43,437 nt of DNA from assembly GCA_001805645.1 (NCBI GenBank), contig MHGQ01000064.1, positions 1 through 43,437 on the forward strand, written 5' to 3'. Each line of letters starts with the position of its first letter. Within the stretch, counting starts at the first letter, position 1. The translations under genes and the position numbers were made by a program. The notes below the pieces were generated by a model. That model ran no database searches, was not told the origin of the DNA, and saw only the letters and a list, made by a program, of their open reading frames with translations. This DNA is from Omnitrophica WOR_2 bacterium RIFCSPHIGHO2_02_FULL_50_17. GTDB lineage: Bacteria; Omnitrophota; Gorgyraeia; Zapsychrales; Zapsychraceae. This document shows positions 37,169-43,437 of the stretch, in pieces.

Positions 37169-39018
37169 GCTTGTATGATAAAAATATAAGCGAAGAAAAA
37201 AAAGCCTCCCTGGAATTTGCAGAAGCCTCGCGCGAGGAGAAATGGACATATCCCAGTTTTGCCCTGCAGATATTTCATGGCCGTGTGGACTGGCCGTTGA
37301 TCCATCCTTTCCCTGTCCAATCCCCCGCCGACAAGGAAAAAGGCGATGCCTTCCTGCGGAAACTGGAGACTTTTTTAAGACAAAATTTGGACCCCAATGA
37401 AGTGGACAGGACAGGGGAAATTCCCGAAGGAGTCATGAAAGGGCTGGCCGATTTAGGCGCCTTTGCCATTAAGATCCCGGAGGAATACGGCGGTTTGGGA
37501 TTAAGCCAGGTGAATTATAACCGGGCGATTCATCTGGTCGCGAGTTACTGCGGCTCGACGGCGGTGCTGTTATCCGCGCATCAGAGTATCGGCGTGCCCC
37601 AGCCTTTAAAACTCTTCGGCACACAAGAGCAAAAGAGAAAGTATCTCCCCCAGTTTGCCCAAGGGACAGTCTCGGCCTTTGCCTTAACCGAGCCCGAGGC
37701 AGGCTCGGACCCCAGGAATATGAGCACCACAGCCACACCCATTGAGGATGGTCGTTTTTATCTGTTGAACGGCGAAAAACTCTGGTGCACCAACGGGCTT
37801 ATCGCCGGGGTGATTATTGTCATGGCGGTCACGCCTCCTAAGATCGTTGACGGGAAAGAGCGCAAACAAATCACCGCCTTTATCGTCGAGACTCATCAGC
37901 CCGGCTTTGAAATCGCGCATCAGTGCCGGTTTATGGGTCTGCATGGCATTAAGATCGGTGTTATTCGTTTTCATAATCTTAAAGTCCCCAAGGAGAATAT
38001 TATCCTAAGCGAAGGCGAGGGCCTCAAGCTGGCCCTGACCACCTTAAACACCGGACGGCTGACGCTTCCCGCGGCTTCGGCAGGTGTTGCCAAATGGTGT
38101 TTAAACGTGGCGCGGCAATGGTCGGTCAAACGCAGACAATGGGGGGCGCCTATCGGCGAACATGAAAGCATTGCCTTAAAACTTGGTTATATCGCCAGCC
38201 ACACCTTCGCGATGGACGCGATGACGTGGCTCACCTCCGCCATGGCCGATGATAAACGCCGAGACATTCGCCTTGAAGCCGCCATTGCCAAAGATTTCTG
38301 CACCTATCACACCTGGCGGATTGCTGATGAAACGCTTCAAATCCGCGGGGGGCAGGGATATGAACAGGCCGAATCCCTGGCGAAGCGCGGCATGGACAGC
38401 TGGGCGGTAGAACGTGTCTTGAGGGATATCCGCGTGAACTTAATCATCGAAGGGACAACGGAAATTATGCATCTTTTTGTCGCCCGCGAGGCGCTGGACC
38501 CCCACCTCAATCGATTAAAACCTTTATTGAACGCAAAAACAAGCCTCACAGAGAAAGGGAAGACCTTTCTTGAATTATCCCAACACTATCTCGTCTGGTA
38601 TCCCGGCCTTTGGCTTCCGGCGCGAAAGAGAGGCAATGCCCTGGACCCGCGGCTGCAGCCGCAGGCAGACTATATTCAAAACGCGAGCTGCCGGCTGGCC
38701 CGGGAGACCTTTCATCAAATCCTCCGCCACCAGAAAAAGCTGGAGGCCCGTCAGGCGGTCTTAAACCGAATCGTTGATATCGGCACCGAGTTGTTCGCCA
38801 TGGCCGCTGCCTGCGCGTATGCCGATCACCTGCTAAAGAAACAAGAAAAAGAGGCCAATGCCCTTGACCTGGCGGATCTCTTCTGCCGGACGGCCAGCGG
38901 GCGCGTGGACGGCCTTTTCCGGGAGCGCCGAGCCAACTGCGATGCCCAGGGCATGTCTGTCGCGCGCAAACTCCTGGATCGGCAGTACGAATGGCTTGAA
39001 AATGATATCATAAAATAG
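37165..39018 (+). CDS. Acyl-CoA dehydrogenase
   Basis: IKIPEEYGGLGLSQVNY, FALTEPEAGSDPRNMSTTA, QIRGGQGYEQAESLAKRGMDSWAVERVLRDIRVNLIIEGTTEI. Confidence 0.93.
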   Translation: MSLYDKNISEEKKASLEFAEASREEKWTYPSFALQIFHGRVDWPLIHPFPVQSPADKEKGDAFLRKLETFLRQNLDPNEVDRTGEIPEGVMKGLADLGAFAIKIPEEYGGLGLSQVNYNRAIHLVASYCGSTAVLLSAHQSIGVPQPLKLFGTQEQKRKYLPQFAQGTVSAFALTEPEAGSDPRNMSTTATPIEDGRFYLLNGEKLWCTNGLIAGVIIVMAVTPPKIVDGKERKQITAFIVETHQPGFEIAHQCRFMGLHGIKIGVIRFHNLKVPKENIILSEGEGLKLALTTLNTGRLTLPAASAGVAKWCLNVARQWSVKRRQWGAPIGEHESIALKLGYIASHTFAMDAMTWLTSAMADDKRRDIRLEAAIAKDFCTYHTWRIADETLQIRGGQGYEQAESLAKRGMDSWAVERVLRDIRVNLIIEGTTEIMHLFVAREALDPHLNRLKPLLNAKTSLTEKGKTFLELSQHYLVWYPGLWLPARKRGNALDPRLQPQADYIQNASCRLARETFHQILRHQKKLEARQAVLNRIVDIGTELFAMAAACAYADHLLKKQEKEANALDLADLFCRTASGRVDGLFRERRANCDAQGMSVARKLLDRQYEWLENDIIK

Positions 39019-39053
39019 ACTCAATAAACTCAAGGAACCCACCAACCCAACAC

Positions 39054-41138
39054 ATGGTTAACTTATCTTCCCTTATCAGCCGGTTTAATCTCGTTAAACA
39101 AATCCCTGTCTTTGAGGGGTTGAACTGGATTGAATTACAGCGGATCGCGCGTAAGACAGCGGTTTCCGAATACAAAAAAGGCGATATCATTTGTCATGAG
39201 GGGGCGCCGTCGGATTACTTTTATTGCCTTGTTTCGGGGCGCCTCCAAGCCTATACCACTACTCCCGACGGCGGCAAGGAAAATGTGGAATTTATCCACC
39301 GGGGGATGCATTTTGGCATCATCTCGATCTTAACCGGCGAAAATCATTCCACGAGCTTCGAGGCCCTCAACGATTCGGTCATCCTAAAGATCCCTAAGGA
39401 TGATTTTCAGGCCATCCTTCATGCGATGCCGCATTTGGGGATCCGCATCAGCCGGACCCTTTCCAAACATATCCGGGGAAAAGTGCAGGGAGTGAAATCC
39501 TCCTTCGGGAGCACCATCATTGCCGTCTACAGCCCCGTCCAAGGAACGGGCAGTTCGACCTATGCCATCAACCTCGCCCTCAGTCTGAGGGAGGAAACAG
39601 GCAAAAGGGTCATCTTTGTCAATATCCACTCCAAACAAAAAAAAGAAGAGGCGCAGAAAGAGAAGCCTTCACTCCATTGGAAGACCCCGGCCATCGATTT
39701 AAACGAAATCGTCGGCGATCACGAAGAGATTCTCAAATGTGTTATCAAGGATGATCTGCCAGTCGATTTATTAAATGTGGCCTTTGATGCGGCGGATGCC
39801 GCCCTCAAAAAACAGATCGGCCTTTTTGTGAGCGTCTTTGTCGGGGATTACCCTTATGTCATTGTGGATCTGCCCAATGAGATGGATGAGATTGTTCTGG
39901 AGACCCTGACGCAGTCCGACTTCGTTCATCTGATAACCTTTGACCGGCCCAAGGACTTGGAGCTTGTCAGAAAAGATGTGGACCGCCTGGAAGAGACGTT
40001 GAGAGGCAAGTTCAGGGAAGAGAAGATCCGCGTCATCCTGCGGCCGGTGCATGAAAAAGTTTTTCTCTCTTTTGAAGATATCAACAAAAAAATTGACTAC
40101 AGCGTCCATGCGATCCTGCCGGCTATTCCAGAATCCGATCTTACACAAGAGGCCGTTTCCCGGCATCTATTTTTCTTGCGCTCCCAGCCTAAAAGCGAAT
40201 ATGCCCAAGCCGTTGTCCGTATCGCCCGGGAGATCGGAGGGGTTTCCGTCGGCCTTGTTTTAGGGGGAGGCGCGGCCTTAGGGATAGCCCACATCGGCGT
40301 CCTGCGTGTCCTGGAAAGAGAAAATATCCCCATCGATATTGTTGTTGGAAGCAGTATGGGGGCTCTCATTGCCAGCCTGTGGGCCATTGGCAAAAACGCC
40401 GATGAGATAGAAGGAATTGCCCGCGAATTCGACAAAAAAGAGGCCCTGTTAAAATTGTTTGATCCAGTTTTCCCTATCTCAGGACTCATCGGGGGGCGGG
40501 CTATCAAACTCTGGCTCAAAAGGCATTTCGGAAACCGGACATTTTATAATACGCGTCTGCCTTTAAAAATCGTCGCCTATGACCTTATCCGCCGGGAAGA
40601 GATGGTGATTGACAGCGGATCGCTGGTCGAGGCCATCCGCCAAAGCATCGCCATCCCCGGCGTCATCGAACCCATCCGGCAGAAAGACCGGCTGATTATT
40701 GACGGCGGCGTTCTGAACCCCTTGCCCACCAACGTCCTGGTGAAGAGGGGAATAAAGAAAATCATCGCCGTTAACGTTCTTCAGTCGCCGGAGGATGTCT
40801 GCGCGGGTTTTGAGATGGCCAAACAGGCCGAGGCCGAAGAGGAGCAATTGCCGTTTCAGACAGCGCCGTTTCCATTCATTAAATTCCGTCTCTACCGCTT
40901 TCTCCTGAGGCCGTTCCGTCATAATATATCCGACATTATCGTCCGCACCCTTCAGGCCTCGGAATATCTTTTGGCCGAGAAAAGCGCTCAAAAAGCGGAT
41001 GTCTTCATCCATCCCGATTTGGTCGGCATCAATTGGTATGAACTTTACAAGGTGGATGAACTCATCAAGCGCGGCGAGACAGCCGCCCGCCAGGCCCTGG
41101 TGGACATCAAAAAATTGGCCGCCGCGGGAGAACAATAA
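39054..41138 (+). CDS. cNMP-binding domain - P-loop-like (MinD/CpaE-like) domain - patatin-like phospholipase (NTE family)
   Basis: N-terminal CNB (YKKGDIICHEGAPSDYFYCLVSGRLQAY); middle FGSTIIAVYSPVQGTGSSTYAINLALSL; patatin GGGAALGIAHIGV, GSSMG, DGG. Confidence 0.88.
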   Translation: MVNLSSLISRFNLVKQIPVFEGLNWIELQRIARKTAVSEYKKGDIICHEGAPSDYFYCLVSGRLQAYTTTPDGGKENVEFIHRGMHFGIISILTGENHSTSFEALNDSVILKIPKDDFQAILHAMPHLGIRISRTLSKHIRGKVQGVKSSFGSTIIAVYSPVQGTGSSTYAINLALSLREETGKRVIFVNIHSKQKKEEAQKEKPSLHWKTPAIDLNEIVGDHEEILKCVIKDDLPVDLLNVAFDAADAALKKQIGLFVSVFVGDYPYVIVDLPNEMDEIVLETLTQSDFVHLITFDRPKDLELVRKDVDRLEETLRGKFREEKIRVILRPVHEKVFLSFEDINKKIDYSVHAILPAIPESDLTQEAVSRHLFFLRSQPKSEYAQAVVRIAREIGGVSVGLVLGGGAALGIAHIGVLRVLERENIPIDIVVGSSMGALIASLWAIGKNADEIEGIAREFDKKEALLKLFDPVFPISGLIGGRAIKLWLKRHFGNRTFYNTRLPLKIVAYDLIRREEMVIDSGSLVEAIRQSIAIPGVIEPIRQKDRLIIDGGVLNPLPTNVLVKRGIKKIIAVNVLQSPEDVCAGFEMAKQAEAEEEQLPFQTAPFPFIKFRLYRFLLRPFRHNISDIIVRTLQASEYLLAEKSAQKADVFIHPDLVGINWYELYKVDELIKRGETAARQALVDIKKLAAAGEQ

Positions 41139-41164
41139 TTTGTTTATAGGGCTATTTCATGGCA

Positions 41165-41300
41165 TACTTCAAATAAGCACGGGGGCAGAATATCTGCATA
41201 TCAGCTTATCAGAAAAAAATTATAAAATCCTGCTGTCCTGATTTTCTAATATTCCACCTTCTGGTATCCTGATGCTCTGATATACTGGCTTTACTTGGGA
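41165..41300. repeat. Degenerate ~8-nt tandem repeats (TATCAGnn / TCCTGATn) in an intergenic region
   Basis: tatctgca-tatcagct-tatcagaa and tcctgctg-tcctgatt-ttctaata...cctgatgc-tctgatat. Confidence 0.5.
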
Positions 41301-41343
41301 CTAAAAAGGAACCATTCATAAAAATGGTTCGCAGGATAGGCGC

Positions 41344-41988
41344 ATGGAAAAAAGATTAAAATACATCCTTCTTGAGCTGGCCCGGCACCTGCCGTATTCA
41401 ATCTTCGGCATCAGTCTGGGGATCATTGCCTTGGGAATTCTTACCTTTTTTGCTATCCTTATAGGCTCGCAGGAGAGGATGCCCCAGGCCTCGGAAACTC
41501 TCTTTCACGTCTTTCATCCTATCCACATCCTTTTTAGCGCGGTCGCCACGACCGCCATGTTCTGGAAACATGAGAAGCGCCTTCTGAAGGCAATCGTCGT
41601 CGGCTTCGCCGGTTCTGTGGGGATTTGCAGCCTGAGCGACATTTTTTTCCCCTTCGTCGGTGGGACGCTTCTGGGGGCGCCGATACGCCTGCATATCTGC
41701 CTGATTGAGACGCCGGGGTTGATTCTCCCGTTTGCCATGACAGGCATCCTCGCGGGACTCGTGGCCAATCAAAGCTTCGAACATTCGTTTGAATACTCAC
41801 ACGCCGCCCACGTCTTCATCAGCAGCATGGCCTCGATTCTCTACCTGACCGGCTTCAGCGCCATCGACTGGATTCATTCTCTGGGGCAGGTTTCTATCAT
41901 TACGATTGTGGCGGTGATGATCCCCTGCTGCACGAGCGATATCGTCTTTCCGCTGGCCTGTGTGCACCGCAGGTGTGATCATGATTGA
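41344..41988 (+). CDS. Multi-pass membrane protein of unknown function
   Basis: Several hydrophobic helices with embedded His residues (LFHVFHPIHILFSAVATTAMFWKHEK); no family recognised. Confidence 0.75.
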   Translation: MEKRLKYILLELARHLPYSIFGISLGIIALGILTFFAILIGSQERMPQASETLFHVFHPIHILFSAVATTAMFWKHEKRLLKAIVVGFAGSVGICSLSDIFFPFVGGTLLGAPIRLHICLIETPGLILPFAMTGILAGLVANQSFEHSFEYSHAAHVFISSMASILYLTGFSAIDWIHSLGQVSIITIVAVMIPCCTSDIVFPLACVHRRCDHD

Positions 41989-42015
41989 GCGCGAGGGGCG
42001 GGAAACGACGATCTA

Positions 42016-43437
42016 ATGGATCCGGAATCGAATAAAAATACGGTCAAAGTGGGTTCCCGGGACAGCCGCCTGGCGCTTCTTCAGGTGGATGAAATCGAAA
42101 CACTCCTTAAAAAGAAGGGCGCTGCTTTAAAATTCGCACGCAAAGTCTACCGCACCACAGGCGACAAAGACAAGACGACCTCTCTCATTGCCAATACGGC
42201 CGATGACTTTTTTACCGATACTCTCGATGAGGCCGTGCTGGACCGTGAGATTGATATTGCCATCCACAGCGCCAAAGACCTGCCGCAGAAAATACGCGAC
42301 GGAGTTGAAATTTTTGCCCTGACCCAAAGCCCGGATGAAACAGACGCCTTCGTCGGGAAAACAACATTTGATCATTTGCCCAAGGGCGCCAGGGTTGCAA
42401 CAAGCAGCCTCCTGCGCCAACAAGAAGTGAGACGCTTAAGGCCGGATATAAAAACCGTGGATATCCGCGGCACCATTGAAGAGCGCATCCGCAGGATGGA
42501 AGAAGGCCGTTGTGACGGCCTGATCGTGGCCGCCGTCGCCCTCAAGCGGCTCGGCCTCCAGAAATATATCCAAAACATTATGCCCTGGGAGGCGACACCC
42601 TTGCAGGGACAGCTGGCGGTCGCGGGCCGTAAAGACGATACCCCCTTAAAAGAATTGTTCGCCTGCATTGACGTGCGCCGCACTTACGGCCGCGTGATGC
42701 TGGTCGGGGCCGGCCCCGGCGATCCGGAATTGATCACCCTCAAAGGCATCCGCGCCCTGAAAGATGCCAATTGCGTCTTCTACGACTATCTTATCCCCAA
42801 AGAAATTCTCGATTACGCGAAAAAGGCTGAAAAGATTTATGTCGGCAAGCGTAAAGGCGCCCACACCATGCCGCAGGAGGAGTTAAATAGACGCCTGCGT
42901 CAAAAGGCCGTGAAAGGCAGGCGCGTGGTGCGATTGAAGGGAGGAGATCCTCTGGTCTTCGGCCGCGGGGCCGATGAAATCAGCTATTTACGCAGTTATC
43001 ACATTGAAGTGGAGGTCATCCCCGGCGTAAGCTCTGCCACAGGGGTGCCTTCGCATCTGGGAATCCCCTTGACGGCCCGGCAGACCGCCTCCTCGGTTGC
43101 CTTCGTCAGCGGCTACGCTCACGGAGAAAAAGGAACCGAGCGCCGGCAGCTCCACATCCCCCGCGCCGATACCCTTGTTTTTCTCATGGGATTGACCAAG
43201 CTCGACAAAATCGTGCAGTCGCTCTCTGCGGCAAAATGGCCTTCCGATACTCCGGTCATTGTCATCTCCAAAGGCACATGCCCGGACGAAAAAATTATCA
43301 GCGCCACCCTGAAAGATATCCGGCGCAAAGTCCACAAGGAATGCCTGCCGCCGCCGGCCTTGATCGTCGCCGGAGAAACCGTGCGGTTTTGGCAGGAGGG
43401 CCGCCCTTGGCGAGCCTCGCTGCAGGCGGGCCGCCCC
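42016..43437 (+). CDS. HemC (domains 1-2) fused to uroporphyrinogen-III C-methyltransferase (CobA/SUMT); 3' end outside window
   Basis: VKVGSRDSRLALLQVDEIE, DIAIHSAKDLPQKI, VATSSLLRQQEVRRLRPDIKTVDIRGTIEERIRRMEEG; then GRVMLVGAGPGDPELITLKGIRAL...VVRLKGGDPLVFGRGADE...VIPGVSSATGVPSHLGIPLTAR. No stop in window, hence absent from ORF track. Confidence 0.93.
   Translation, partial: MDPESNKNTVKVGSRDSRLALLQVDEIETLLKKKGAALKFARKVYRTTGDKDKTTSLIANTADDFFTDTLDEAVLDREIDIAIHSAKDLPQKIRDGVEIFALTQSPDETDAFVGKTTFDHLPKGARVATSSLLRQQEVRRLRPDIKTVDIRGTIEERIRRMEEGRCDGLIVAAVALKRLGLQKYIQNIMPWEATPLQGQLAVAGRKDDTPLKELFACIDVRRTYGRVMLVGAGPGDPELITLKGIRALKDANCVFYDYLIPKEILDYAKKAEKIYVGKRKGAHTMPQEELNRRLRQKAVKGRRVVRLKGGDPLVFGRGADEISYLRSYHIEVEVIPGVSSATGVPSHLGIPLTARQTASSVAFVSGYAHGEKGTERRQLHIPRADTLVFLMGLTKLDKIVQSLSAAKWPSDTPVIVISKGTCPDEKIISATLKDIRRKVHKECLPPPALIVAGETVRFWQEGRPWRASLQAGRP

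Noticed and set aside
37690-37712. Inverted repeat ccgagcc...ggctcgg in the acyl-CoA dehydrogenase gene
   Set aside because: It falls on the conserved EPEAGSD motif, so the residues explain the sequence without an inserted element.
38649-38662. 14-bp perfect palindrome gcggctgcagccgc in the acyl-CoA dehydrogenase gene
   Set aside because: Short and plausible by chance in GC-rich coding sequence; no evidence of an inserted peptide.
40563-41135. 190-aa minus-strand ORF opposite the patatin domain
   Set aside because: Shadow ORF; sense strand has the conserved GSSMG and DGG motifs.

Overview
This is a gene-dense bacterial chromosomal window, mostly on the + strand, with a minus-strand block at about 23.5-26.3 kb. 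Gene content and the palindrome style suggest an uncultured lineage such as Omnitrophota; that placement is a guess. Contents in order: (1) the 3' part of a giant surface protein with at least 17 tandem Kre9/KNH-like beta-sandwich repeats, followed by a small membrane protein; (2) a divergent F-type ATPase cluster (short epsilon, c, b-delta fusion, alpha, gamma, beta) with no subunit a; (3) a type II secretion/type IV pilus-like operon (GspE with C-terminal PilZ, F, a gluzincin-like peptidase, G, coiled-coil protein, I, J, K, L, M); (4) a minus-strand operon of pilin-like protein, membrane protein, PAS histidine kinase and response regulator; (5) tRNA-Lys(CUU) flanked by two interrupted partial copies of itself; (6) split transketolase (C-terminal subunit carries an in-frame TAA), transaldolase and 6-phosphogluconolactonase; (7) a beta-oxidation-like set (PaaK-like ligase, thiolase, FadB/J-like fusion, acyl-CoA dehydrogenase) with a RlmD/TrmA-like methyltransferase; (8) a cNMP-binding / P-loop-like / patatin protein; (9) a HemC-CobA fusion running off the right edge and missing from the ORF track because it has no stop in the window. 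The strongest unusual signals are the tRNA-Lys partial copies interrupted by hairpin inserts in the D- and T-loop positions, GC-rich palindromes in or beside several genes (RPE-like), matched loss of the delta N-domain and alpha N-terminal helix in the F-ATPase, the GspE-PilZ fusion, and a HemC domain without its cofactor-binding domain 3. All homology calls come from reading translated motifs; no database search was run.
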